Position numbers and translations under genes: made by a program
Source: Allomesorhizobium sp043769475
GTDB lineage: Bacteria; Pseudomonadota; Alphaproteobacteria; Rhizobiales; Rhizobiaceae
Direction of reading: 5' to 3'
Assembly: GCF_043769475.1 (NCBI RefSeq)
Contig: NZ_CP171728.1
Coordinates: 62,001 to 126,000, forward strand
Length of the DNA: 64,000 bases
The notes under the pieces: model-generated
The model's input: the letters and a program-made list of their open reading frames with translations, nothing else
Databases searched by the model: none
What the model was told of the DNA's origin: nothing
Shown here: positions 52,288 through 61,543 of the stretch, piece after piece
Layout of the letters: each line of letters starts with the position of its first letter
Position numbering within the stretch: the stretch's first letter is position 1

Positions 52288-53305
52288 TCATCGCCTGAAG
52301 ACGTAAATCGCGCCTCCGGCATCGTCGGAGACGAGGACGGAACCGTCCGGCGCTTCCTTGACATCCACGGGCCGGCCGACGCCCGTGAGGAAGGTCGTCG
52401 CCGAGACCGGGCGGCCGCCCTGGAAGCGCACGCGCACGACCTGACGCCCGACTGGGACCGACCTGTTCCAACTGCCGTGCTCGGCGACCAGAGCGTCGCC
52501 CAAGGCTGCGGAAGAAATGGATTCCCAAGGTTGCAACATGCGCCTGAAAGTCGAACACGGGCAGAATCTGCCGCGCTGGCGGTTGCGCATCCTCGAACCC
52601 ATTGAGCCGGATTCGGCCTCCGAAATAGGGAAAGCCATAAAAGCCGCCCGGCCGAAGTGCGTTCAGCTCGTCCGGCGGAATATCGTCGCCCATTCGGTCG
52701 GCGCCGTTGTCAGTGAAGAACATGGTGCCGCCGCGCCAGTCGAAGCCGACCGAATTGCGAACGCCCCAAGCGACGCGCCGGAGATCGGACCCGTCCTGGC
52801 GCATGCTGACGATCGTGCCTTGCAGTCCGCGCGGCAGACAAATGTTGCAAGGCGAGCCTAACGAGACATAGAGCCGGGAATCGGGGCCGACGCCGATATA
52901 GCGAAGACTGTGGGCTCCCGAATTCGGCAGCCCCCGGCGAATGTCGCGCCTGTCGCTCAGAGCGCCCCCCGGCCCGATGTCGAACGCGGTCACGCGGTCC
53001 CTCGAAGCTACGAATAAACGACCGCGTGAGCATGCGACTCCATTCGGAGCGGAAAATCCGGAGGCGACCCGCCGGGCGCGGCCGCCGGACAGCGGCACCG
53101 CGTAGACCGAGGAACCTTTGGTTCCGACGAACAGTACGTCGCCGCAGACCGCCATTTCGCGCGCGGCGGGAACGCGGGCGAGAAGCTCAGCCCGCGCGGG
53201 TCCGAGCGCGAGAACCACGCCAGAGGCGGCCGCCGCGACCGACGCGAGAGCGAGAAGTCCGATTCTAGTGGAGAGAAATCCGGCTTTAGGGGAAGAGACG
53301 TCCAT
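52288..53305 (-). pseudogene. PQQ-dependent sorbosone/sugar dehydrogenase-like protein, one-base frameshift
   Basis: From ATG 53305 a signal or anchor helix (RIGLLALASVAAAASGVVLA) leads into beta-propeller blades: FVGTKGSSVYAVPLSGGRA, LRYIGVGPDSRLYVSLGSPC, WGVRNSVGFDWRGGTMFFTD, DDIPPDELNALRPGGFYGFP. After VATLGIHFFRSLG the protein continues in another frame as DALVAEHGSWNRSVPVGRQV to VSDDAGGAIYVFRR. Removing one base from CCC at 52499-52501 restores 338 residues. Family enzymes oxidise sugars in the periplasm with PQQ; some members have no known activity. Confidence 0.82.
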
Positions 53306-53355
53306 CGGCGCCCTCCGAATCTTACTTGGGGGAATTGGAGCGGCTTATTCTCGTT

Positions 53356-53500
53356 TCAAGGCCGAGCCCAAGCCTCACCGCCCTGGAGGGCGGAGGTTCG
53401 CGCCGTCGCGTCATTGATGACGATGATCTCGATCTGGTCGGCGAAGCCGCGGTCGTCGCGCCAGTAATTGGCGAACTTCTCGCCGCCGAGGCGGCCGGTT
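53356..53500 (-). pseudogene. Peptide ABC transporter binding-protein fragment
   Basis: Leftward frame gives GGEKFANYWRDDRGFADQIE then IIVINDATARTSALQGGEAW and a stop at 53356. This is the NYWR..F.D.IEI..INDATAR.. ALQ.GE block of family 5 solute-binding proteins (dipeptide, DppA-like). The rest of the gene is missing. Confidence 0.6.
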
Positions 53501-53646
53501 GGTGAAATTCAGCAGTGATTGCTAAGGCAAAAACGCATGGTGCGGCGCACAAAAATGTTGCAATGCACTACAAATGCCGTAACGTCAGTCTCCTAATGAA
53601 CGAGACGGCTGTTGTGAAAGGCCGTCCACCAAAAAGGATGGAAACT

Positions 53647-54111
53647 ATGGCCAAAACCTCCGACAACACTGCTGAAATCATCGAGAACGTCGAATTCCCG
53701 ACTTTTGACGCCTCCAAGGCTACCGACCAGTTCCGCGCTGTCGCTGAGAAGGGCGTCGAGCAGTCGAAAGAAGCTTATGCGAAATTTGCGTCGGGCACCG
53801 AGACGACCCAGAAGGCTCTGCAGTCGAGCTTCGAAATCGCCAAGACCGCGGGCAACGAACTGTCGCTGAAGACAATTGCCGCATTGCGAGCCAATGCCGA
53901 AGCCGGCTTCTCGCACCTCGAAGCCCTGGTTGCGGTGAAGTCGCCCTCCGAGTTCATCGAACTGCAGACTGCCTTCTTGCGCAAGCAGATCGAAAAGACC
54001 GTCGAGCAGGCCAAGGAGTTTCAGGTCATGACGACCAAGGCCGCCGAAGATGTATCCAAGCCGATCAAGGACGTCTACGAGAAAGCGATGAAGGATCTCA
54101 AGGCCGCCTGA
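53647..54111 (+). CDS. Phasin family protein
   Basis: 154 residues from ATG 53647 (AAGGA eight bases before). Mostly one long amphipathic helix: TDQFRAVAEKGVEQSKEAYA, TTQKALQSSFEIAKTAGNEL, EFIELQTAFLRKQIEKTVEQ, VSKPIKDVYEKAMKDL. This fits PF09361 phasins, which coat polyhydroxyalkanoate granules and may chaperone. In-frame codons further upstream lack a ribosome site. No PHA synthesis genes are nearby. Confidence 0.9.
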   Translation: MAKTSDNTAEIIENVEFPTFDASKATDQFRAVAEKGVEQSKEAYAKFASGTETTQKALQSSFEIAKTAGNELSLKTIAALRANAEAGFSHLEALVAVKSPSEFIELQTAFLRKQIEKTVEQAKEFQVMTTKAAEDVSKPIKDVYEKAMKDLKAA

Positions 54112-54836
54112 TTGCTCGGGGCGATCGCCGTCGCTTTCATTCTGGCCTTAACGGTGCGGGGGTAGGGGCGGCTGAAAGTCTGGGCAATCTCAATCGCGGA
54201 ACCGTTCGGGGAACCGATGATCGCGAGCAACTCGTCCGGCGCGCTTAGCTTTGAGAGAGCGAAGTAGAGTTCTTGGGCGATCGCCAGCTTGGTGGCGTCG
54301 TCGGCGGGCGGCGCCAGGCGCGTCTCAAAAACCTTTCGGCGGAATGAACAAACAAATCGTTCGCTTGGTTTTGATACCTGCGCACCAATGCGTCACGCCA
54401 TCGGGACTATCCTTGATGCGCGTATCGGCGTAGCCAATCACTTCGCCAGTGGCGCGGATGATGTAGCCGCGTGGCCCTTCGCCGATTGCCTTATCCGAAA
54501 CAGCCTGACAATCATCGCCGCCGCAGCACGAGGGCGGATAGGCCCATCCAAACGGTGCGCGTCTGTCGGCATGGCTTGGTGACGGTGCGTGTCAATGAGC
54601 AAGCCGCCTGCGGCGACGAGAATTGATGCAATCAGGTAGCCAGCAGGGCGGAAGTGGGGGATTGGTCGCGCTTGCCAACAAGATGGCGCGAATCGTCTGG
54701 GCGCTGCTCATGAAGCAGGAGAGTTACCAAGCTCCGACCGCAGTCATGGCATAAGCCGGACGGGTCTGGGGCCGTCGGCCATGACGGCAGCACTTACTTG
54801 ACTGTGACTGTCTAAAAATAAGCTCCAAACACCCTC
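54112..54836. other. Long intergenic region with a gene relic
   Basis: About 725 bases. Read leftward, 54190-54331 encodes RLAPPADDATKLAIAQELYF then ALSKLSAPDELLAIIGS. I recall this as the N-terminal half of a small conserved Mesorhizobium protein; here it lacks a start and diverges after IIGS. The rest (54332-54836) shows no gene. No clear terminator for the phasin gene. Confidence 0.4.
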
Positions 54837-55895
54837 TCAGGCTATATCCTTCAGCGTGTCCAGCGGCCCTTTCAGTGCAGACCTGGGCTGGATCAACTCT
54901 GGCGCAATCAGGAAGGTCTGCGGTACCGTCGGCGGTTCATCGATCAGCTCGAACGCCTTCGTGATCATCGCCTCAACATCCTGCCGCACCATGATTACAG
55001 GGAAGGGCAGGAAGGAGCCGAATGGGTCATAGTCGTAGCAACCGACGACGAGCTCGCTAAACATTTCCGCCGGCCGGCCCGCCATGAAACGCAGCAGACC
55101 TTCCATATTGATCGACGAATTGATGAACAGCGCGCGCGGCAGCTTGCCATGGCGTTGGTAAAACGCCTCGAAGGCACGCAAAGTTATATCAGGCGAATAC
55201 CCGGAGGACTGCACACCGTCTTCAGGGTCGGCGCCCAGCAGTGCCTTTTTGGTCGCATGGAAAGCGGCAATGCGTTCGCGGCTGGCGTGGTCGTTGCGGC
55301 CGCCGAACAGAAACAGCTCGTCCGGCCGCAGAGGATCGTCATTGCCGAAGTGGTGGATGATTGCTTCCGTCAGCATCCGCGCGCCCTCATAATTGTCGCT
55401 GATCACCGAATGTGCCTTCGCTCCCGGGAGGTCGATGTTGATATGCCTCAGCCCCGCCGACTCGCAGACCTCGTGCACGCCGTCCGGATCGGTGGCGCCG
55501 ACGATGAAGAGCTGGTCGATTGAATAAGAGATCAGCGTCTCCGCGGTCCGCCGTTCTTCTTCCGGGTCGCGGCTGGCGCTAACCACGACCGGGCATTGAC
55601 CGCGGCTGCGCACGTGCCCCTCAAACGTCTGCGCCATGGAGGAGAAGTAGCGATTGTCGTGGACGGGCAGCATCAGGCCGACCAGGCCCGATCGCGAGCG
55701 TCGCAAGCCGCGCGCCTGCAGATTGGTGGTGTACTGGTGGAGTTCGGCGAGGCCGAGAATTGTTTGCGCCGTACTTTCCTTGATGCGGCGCTTGCGCCAG
55801 GTGCCGTTCAGCACGGCGCTCACGGTCGACGGCGAACTGCCCGACAGCACGGACAGGTCATAGATCGTCGCCTTCTTCTTGACCTGCTGATCCAT
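54837..55895 (-). CDS. LacI-family transcriptional regulator
   Basis: 352 residues from ATG 55895 (MDQQVKKKATIYDLSVLSGS). The DNA-binding helix-turn-helix and hinge are ATIYDLSVLSGSSPSTVSAV and LNGTWRKRRIKESTAQTILG. The periplasmic-binding-like sensor domain spans residues about 70-340 (SGLVGLMLPVHDNRYFSSMA; ASRERIAAFHATKKALLGAD). It is divergent from the sugar importer operon and almost surely its repressor, released by a sugar or sugar phosphate. Confidence 0.92.
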   Translation of the reverse strand: MDQQVKKKATIYDLSVLSGSSPSTVSAVLNGTWRKRRIKESTAQTILGLAELHQYTTNLQARGLRRSRSGLVGLMLPVHDNRYFSSMAQTFEGHVRSRGQCPVVVSASRDPEEERRTAETLISYSIDQLFIVGATDPDGVHEVCESAGLRHINIDLPGAKAHSVISDNYEGARMLTEAIIHHFGNDDPLRPDELFLFGGRNDHASRERIAAFHATKKALLGADPEDGVQSSGYSPDITLRAFEAFYQRHGKLPRALFINSSINMEGLLRFMAGRPAEMFSELVVGCYDYDPFGSFLPFPVIMVRQDVEAMITKAFELIDEPPTVPQTFLIAPELIQPRSALKGPLDTLKDIA

Positions 55896-55952
55896 CGGGC
55901 CCCTCCGGCGCGTCTTTTTAGAGCAGTATCCCGCTTGACGAGAGCTTCTCGA

Positions 55953-55985
55953 TGCACAATAGTTTCTGCACCATCGATTGTGCAA
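55953..55985. promoter_or_regulatory. Inverted repeat in the LacI/sugar operon divergent region
   Basis: TGCACAAT (55953-55960) and ATTGTGCA (55977-55984) are exact complements. The second arm lies within TTGTGCAA (55978-55985), close to the TTGCGCAA core often bound by LacI proteins. Position, about 60 bases before the regulator start and 120 before the importer gene, suits an operator controlling both. Confidence 0.6.
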
Positions 55986-56107
55986 GCGCAAATCGTCAGT
56001 GGACGATCGATGGGGAAGTGCCCGTCTTTTCGGGGAGGTTTCTAACTGCCGCCGTCGCTCGACGGCTCGAGTGTGTTCCCACTAGGAACGTTATGGGAGG
56101 AGTACAG

Positions 56108-57097
56108 ATGAAAAAGCTCATGATCGCGGCGCTTGCCGCGACCCTTATGCTTGGCGGATCATTCGCTGTGCTAGCACAGCAGGCCGGCAAGGTCGGCGTC
56201 GTCGTAAAGATCGGCGGCATTCCGTGGTTCAACGCTATGGAGGCGGGTATCAAGGAGCGCGGCCAAGAGCTCGGCGTCGACGCATTCATGGTCGGCCCGA
56301 CCAGCGCCGATCCGGCACTGCAAGTTCGCGCCATCGAGGATCTGATCGCGCAGGGCGTCAAGGTCATCGGTGTGGTGCCGAACGATGCGAAAGTGCTTGA
56401 GCCAGTGCTGCAGAAGGCCAAGGACGCCGGCATCATCGTCATCACGCATGAATCGCCTGGCCAGAAGGGCGCCGACTGGGATTTCGAACTCGCCTCCGCG
56501 ACCGGCTTCGGCGAGGCTCACGCCAAGCTCTTGGCGGAGAAGATGGGCGGCGAGGGTGAATATGCAGTATTCGTCGGCTCGCTGACGGTGCCGCTGCACA
56601 ATGCCTGGGCCGATGCGGCAATCGAGTATCTGAAGAAGAACCATCCGGACATGAAGCTTGTCGGCGAACGTTATGGCGTCGCCGAGGATGTGGACAAGAG
56701 CCGCAGCACTGCGCTTGACCTGATTTCCGCAAATCCCGGCTTGAAGGGCTTCCTCGCCTTCGGCAGCCAAGGCCCGATCGGCGCGGGCCGCGCAATCGAA
56801 GAGCGCCGGAAGGTGGGCGAGATATTCGTGCTCGGCCCATTCTCGCCAGGCCAGGGCCAGAAGCTCATCAAGAGCGACGCGATCTCCGGCGGCTTCATGT
56901 GGAATCCGAAGCAGGCGGGCGAGGTTTTCGTCACGCTGGCCGACCATCTCATGAAGGGCAACGAGATCAAGGATGGCGACACGATCGAAGGACTAGGGAC
57001 AGTTAAGCCCGACTTCGAAAACCGTAACATCATCGTCGATCAGCTGGTCCCAATCAACAAGGATACTGTGGACGATCTCGCGGCGATGGGCCTGTAA
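56108..57097 (+). CDS. ABC transporter sugar-binding protein (RbsB/RhaS-like, CUT2)
   Basis: 329 residues from ATG 56108 after GGGAGGAGTACAG. Signal peptide MKKLMIAALAATLMLGGSFA is cut after AVLAQQ. The mature protein has the Peripla_BP_4 fold: VGVVVKIGGIPWFNAMEAGI, VRAIEDLIAQGVKVIGVVPN, IVITHESPGQKGADWDFELA. It captures a sugar in the periplasm for the following ATPase and two permeases. The closest types are rhamnose- and autoinducer-2-binding proteins. Confidence 0.9.
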   Translation: MKKLMIAALAATLMLGGSFAVLAQQAGKVGVVVKIGGIPWFNAMEAGIKERGQELGVDAFMVGPTSADPALQVRAIEDLIAQGVKVIGVVPNDAKVLEPVLQKAKDAGIIVITHESPGQKGADWDFELASATGFGEAHAKLLAEKMGGEGEYAVFVGSLTVPLHNAWADAAIEYLKKNHPDMKLVGERYGVAEDVDKSRSTALDLISANPGLKGFLAFGSQGPIGAGRAIEERRKVGEIFVLGPFSPGQGQKLIKSDAISGGFMWNPKQAGEVFVTLADHLMKGNEIKDGDTIEGLGTVKPDFENRNIIVDQLVPINKDTVDDLAAMGL

Positions 57098-57185
57098 AGC
57101 ATCCCAAGGCTATGGCAGCCGGGTTGGCCTCGAGCCGGCCCGGCTGAGGATTTGGCAACGCGATTGGGTCCAGGGTTTCAACTCG

Positions 57186-58699
57186 ATGGCTGATCAGGCA
57201 CTCGATGGCGCCGCGTCACGGCCGCTTCTGTCGCTCCGCAACATCAACATGACGTTCGGCGGCGTGAAGGCGCTGAAGAATGTCAGCTTTGAGGTGCTAC
57301 CGGGCGAGGTGCATTGCCTCGCCGGCGAGAACGGCTCCGGCAAGAGCACGCTGATCAAGGTCATTACAGGCGTGTACAAGCCCGAGGCGGGCGCCGTGAT
57401 CGACTATGACGGCCAGAGCTACTCCCAAATGTCGCCGGTAACGGCGCAGGCCGGCGGGATTCAGGTCATCTGGCAGGACCTCGCCCTGTTTCCCGAGATG
57501 ACTGTCGCCGAGAACATCGCGTTCCAGACCGTCATCGGCCGCTGGCCGCGGCCGGTGAACTATGCCGAAATGCGCCGCGTCGCAACCAACGCCTTGAAAC
57601 GTCTTGGTGTTACACTCGATGTCGATCTCGCGCTCCACCATTTTCCCATCGCACAGCGGCAGATCGTAGCAATTGCGCGCGCGCTCGTCGGCGAGGCGAA
57701 ACTCGTCTTCATGGACGAGCCGACGGCGTCGCTCACCCAATCCGAAACCGACTATCTGCTGGACATTGTGCGCAATCTGTCAGCGTCGGGCGTTGCCGTT
57801 GTGTTCGTCAGTCACCGCCTGGCGGAGGTTCTCGAAATCTCCAGCCGCGTGACCGTGTTGCGCGACGGCGTCCTGGTTGGCGTCTATCCAACCAAAGGCC
57901 TGACCCAATCGCGCATCACCGAACTGATGACAGGCAAGACCTTCGACTATTCCGTCCTGCACCGGGATTTAGGCCCCAGCCCGGTCATGCTTGAGGTTAA
58001 GGGGTTGTCGCGGCCTGGCGAATTCGAGGACGTGTCCTTGACGGTCCGGCGCGGCGAGACGCTCGGCATCACGGGGTTACTCGGGGCAGGGCGCACCGAG
58101 CTGGCGCTGACGTTGTTTGGCATGCGCAAGCCGAAGTCGGGCTCTGTCGTCCTGGATGGCAAACCCGTTCGCTTCGGTTCCAATCGTGACGCGATCGCCG
58201 CCGGCGTCGCCTATCTTTCGGAAGACCGGCTGTCGCTCGGTCTCATTCAGCCCCAGGAAATCGCCGACAACATGGTCATCGCGTCGCTGGACAAGATCCT
58301 TTCGGGCGGTTTCATTTCTAGCGATCGCAAGCGATCTCTGGTCAATCGCTGGATAAGGGATCTCGGCGTCAAGATCGGAAAGCAGGACGACGCGATCTCG
58401 ACCCTGTCAGGGGAAATCAGCAACGTGTCGCCATTGCAAAATGGCTGGCGACCGATCCGAAGCTGCTTATCCTCGACGCACCGACGGTCGGTGTCGATGT
58501 CGGGGCGCGCGCCGGCATTTTCGACATCGTTTCCAAGCTGGCGGACAGCGGCCTGGCTATTATCCTGATCTCGGACGAGGTGCCTGAAGTCTATTTCAAC
58601 GCGGACCGTGTGCTGCACATGGCTCAGGGGCGCATTGTCGGCGAATATGCACCGGGCGCTACGACCCTCCAGGCGATCGAGGAGGCGGTCTATGCGTAG
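57186..58699 (+). pseudogene. CUT2 sugar ABC transporter ATPase (RbsA-like), one-base deletion
   Basis: Two ABC modules as in RbsA/XylG. First: Walker A GENGSGKSTLIKVITGVY, Walker B AKLVFMDEPTASLTQ. Second: GITGLLGAGRTELALTLFGM. At 58410-58413 the sequence has GGGG where the signature LSGGNQQR needs GGGGG; the frame then breaks. Restoring one G gives NQQRVAIAKWLATDPKLLIL, DAPTVGVDVGARAGIFDIVS and an end at 58699, 504 residues, overlapping the permease start by eight bases. Everything around is intact, so a sequencing error is quite possible. Confidence 0.88.
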
Positions 58700-59693
58700 G
58701 TTTGTCCGCTCCCACGCAACGGAACTGGCTTTGCTCGCCGTTATCGCAGTCATCTGCGTCTTCCTCTCGTTTGCGACAGACCGGTTCTTCACCCTCGGCA
58801 ACGCGTTTGACCTTCTGAACACCAGCTCGGTCAACATCATCTTCGCCGTCGGCCTGCTCGTTGTGCTGATTGCCGGCGGCATTGACATCTCCTTCGCGGT
58901 TGCTGCCTCCGTTGTGCAATATCTGACGGCCACCGTCCTCGGCTGGATCGGCGGCGGGAATTGGATTGTCGGCCTCATCATCGCTGGCGCATTGGGCGTC
59001 GCGTTGGGCTGCATCAACGCCTTCCTGATCCACGGGTTCAGGATCATCTCGATCGTCGCCACGATTTCGACCTTCAACATTTTCTTCGGCTTGCTGATGT
59101 TCTTCACGGGCGGCGTGTCGATCTACAATCTGCCGGACTGGCTCACCACCCGCGTCGTGCTGTTCGAGCGAGAGATGGCTGACGGCACCTGGGCGGAGAT
59201 CACCCTGCCTGTCCTCATTATGGCCATATGCGTGTTCGCTACCTGGGCGTTGATCACGCGCACCACCACTGGTCGCCAACTCTACGCATTCGGCGACAAT
59301 CCGGAAGGCGCGCGCCGCTTCGGCATCAATATCGGTGCCATGCAATTTATCGCCTTCGGCTGGCTTGGCCTGATGGCGGGCATCGCCGGTCTCGTCCAAG
59401 CGCACTACGCGCAGGAAGTGGTGCCGAACGCCCTTTATGGGCGCGAACTCGACGTCCTGGCAGCCGTGGTCCTTGGCGGTGCGCGGCTCGGCGGCGGCAA
59501 AGGCAGCGTGCTCGGCTGCATTCTGGGCGTTCTGTTGGTCTCGATCACCCAGAACGGACTCAATTTGATGGGTGTGTCGCCTTTCGCGTTCAAGATGATC
59601 GTCGGCGCCATCATTCTTGCCGCCATCACCCTGTCGAACACCAGCATCGAACGCCTTCTGCCGTTCCTGAAAAGCCGACGAGTGCCTTCATGA
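58692..59693 (+). CDS. CUT2 sugar ABC transporter permease
   Basis: 333 residues from ATG 58692, inside the end of the ATPase gene. About nine helices; the BPD_transp_2 signature is seen in LDVLAAVVLGGARLGGGKGS and in LLVVLIAGGIDISFAVAASV. It forms half of the channel with the next gene, whose ATG overlaps its stop (ATGA). Confidence 0.9.
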   Translation: MRRFVRSHATELALLAVIAVICVFLSFATDRFFTLGNAFDLLNTSSVNIIFAVGLLVVLIAGGIDISFAVAASVVQYLTATVLGWIGGGNWIVGLIIAGALGVALGCINAFLIHGFRIISIVATISTFNIFFGLLMFFTGGVSIYNLPDWLTTRVVLFEREMADGTWAEITLPVLIMAICVFATWALITRTTTGRQLYAFGDNPEGARRFGINIGAMQFIAFGWLGLMAGIAGLVQAHYAQEVVPNALYGRELDVLAAVVLGGARLGGGKGSVLGCILGVLLVSITQNGLNLMGVSPFAFKMIVGAIILAAITLSNTSIERLLPFLKSRRVPS

Positions 59694-60685
59694 CGGTTTT
59701 GATTGAACGCGTCCGCAACGCGCTCGGCCCCGAACTGGCAGGTCCGCTTGCCGCGTTTGTGGCGGTCATGGTCGTGTTCGGCTTTGCTGCGCCGAACTTT
59801 CTTTCCCGTGCCACCTTTGGATCCGTCGCCTTCCAGCTGCCGGAACTCGGCCTCCTCACACTTGCCATGCTGCTGCCGATCCTGACCGGCGGCCTGAACC
59901 TGGCCATCACCTTCACGGCCAACATGGCCGGCCTGACGCTGGCTTGGGTACTGCAAAGTCAGGGAGGCGTCGACGCGAGCATCGGCGCCTTTGTCCTTGG
60001 CTCGGTCCTTGCCATTGCGGTCGGAGCACTGAGTGGGCTGATCATGGGGCTCGTCATCGCCTACACCAAGGCTCACCCCATCCTGGTCTCGCTGTCAATG
60101 ATGATCTTCCTGCGCGGTCTCGGCGAATTCCTGACGCGCGGCGGCGACGTGTCCGGCATTCCCGGCTTCCTCGCCCTGATCGGCTACGGTTCGATTTTTG
60201 GCATCCCGGTGCCGTTGCTCATTTTCCTCGCTTGCGTGCTGATCTGGCACGTCTTGCTGACGCGCATGAAGCTAGGCTTCAACACCTACATGATCGGCTC
60301 CAACATCGAGGCCACGCGCTATTCCGGCATCAACACGCGCAAGGTGCAGGTTCTCGTCTACACATTGTCCGGCGCGATGTGCGCGGTCGCTGGCATCATC
60401 ATGCTGGCGCGCTTCAATTCGGTGCGTGTCGGCCACGGCGAGTCTTACCTGCTGATCACCGTGCTTGCCTGCTTTCTTGGCGGGGTCAATCCATTCGGCG
60501 GCTTCGGTCGGGTGATCCCGGTCTTCGTTGCGCTGGTCGTGCTCCAGCTTCTGTCCTCGGGACTCAATCTGGTGGGCGCAAACCAGCATCTTGCGACGGC
60601 GGTCTGGGGCATCCTGATGATCACAGTGATGATCCTGCGCTGGCTTGCCGGGCGCCTCAAATTCCTAAACACAAACAGAGGGTGA
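59690..60685 (+). CDS. CUT2 sugar ABC transporter permease, second
   Basis: 331 residues from ATG 59690. Helices include LGLLTLAMLLPILTGGLNLA and LLITVLACFLGGVNPFGGFG, the same family as its neighbour. Two different permeases in one operon are typical for rhamnose- and AI-2-type importers (RhaP/RhaQ, LsrC/LsrD) rather than for ribose importers. Confidence 0.9.
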   Translation: MTVLIERVRNALGPELAGPLAAFVAVMVVFGFAAPNFLSRATFGSVAFQLPELGLLTLAMLLPILTGGLNLAITFTANMAGLTLAWVLQSQGGVDASIGAFVLGSVLAIAVGALSGLIMGLVIAYTKAHPILVSLSMMIFLRGLGEFLTRGGDVSGIPGFLALIGYGSIFGIPVPLLIFLACVLIWHVLLTRMKLGFNTYMIGSNIEATRYSGINTRKVQVLVYTLSGAMCAVAGIIMLARFNSVRVGHGESYLLITVLACFLGGVNPFGGFGRVIPVFVALVVLQLLSSGLNLVGANQHLATAVWGILMITVMILRWLAGRLKFLNTNRG

Positions 60686-60690
60686 GTTAG

Positions 60691-61539
60691 ATGCATGGTT
60701 TTGGGGTCCACACCTCGATGTGGACGATGGACTGGGACCGACCCGGCGCGGAGAAGGCAATCGCGGCTTCGGTCAAATACGGGATGGACTTTATCGAGAT
60801 CGCGCTTCTGAACGCGCCGGCGGTCGATGCCGCGCATACACGCGCCTTGCTCAAAAAGCACAATCTTCCTGCCGTTTGCTCGCTTGGCTTGCCGGAGCAC
60901 GCCTGGGCCTCGGTGCGGCCGGATGCCGCCATCGAACATCTCGAAGTGGCGATCGACAAGACTGCGGAAATGGGCGCGCTGGCGCTTTCCGGCGTGATTT
61001 TCGGCGGTATCGGCGAACGCACCGGCGTGCCACCCACCGAGAAGGAATACGACAACATCGCGCATGTGCTGACCGTCGCCGCCAAGCACGCCAAGAAGCG
61101 CGGCATAGAGCTCGGAATCGAGGCGGTGAACCGCTACGAGAACCATTTGATCAACACCGGCGCGCAGGCCGTCTGGATGGTGGAGAAAGTCGGGGCCGAC
61201 AACATCTTTGTTCATCTCGACACCTACCATATGAACATCGAGGAGAAGGGGGCCGCCAATGGCATTCTGGCCGCCCGCGACCACCTGAAGTATATCCACT
61301 TGTCTGAGAGCGATCGCGGCACACCAGGCACAGGCAACTGCCCTTGGGACGAGATCTACGCGACCTTGGCGGCGATCGGCTTTAAGGGCGGACTTGCCAT
61401 GGAAAGCTTCATCAACATGCCGCCGGAAGTCTCCTACGGTCTCTCAGTCTGGCGGCCAGTCGCGAAGGATGAGGCCGAAGTGATGGGCAATGGCTTGCCG
61501 TTCCTGCGCAACAAAGCTCACCAATATGGTCTGATCTGA
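60691..61539 (+). CDS. TIM-barrel sugar epimerase/isomerase (tagatose 3-epimerase-like)
   Basis: 282 residues. Metal-binding residues of the ketose 3-epimerase group: Glu in LGIEAVNRYENHLINT, Asp and His in VHLDTYHMNIEE, a His in YIHLSESDRGTPG and the second Glu in GGLAMESFINMPPEV. The opening GVHTSMWTMDWDRPGAEKAI is also typical. Such enzymes interconvert ketoses at C3, or aldose and ketose in some lineages. It starts five bases after the permease stop and leads into a kinase gene, so it probably reshapes the imported sugar before phosphorylation. Confidence 0.88.
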   Translation: MHGFGVHTSMWTMDWDRPGAEKAIAASVKYGMDFIEIALLNAPAVDAAHTRALLKKHNLPAVCSLGLPEHAWASVRPDAAIEHLEVAIDKTAEMGALALSGVIFGGIGERTGVPPTEKEYDNIAHVLTVAAKHAKKRGIELGIEAVNRYENHLINTGAQAVWMVEKVGADNIFVHLDTYHMNIEEKGAANGILAARDHLKYIHLSESDRGTPGTGNCPWDEIYATLAAIGFKGGLAMESFINMPPEVSYGLSVWRPVAKDEAEVMGNGLPFLRNKAHQYGLI

Positions 61540-61543
61540 CACA

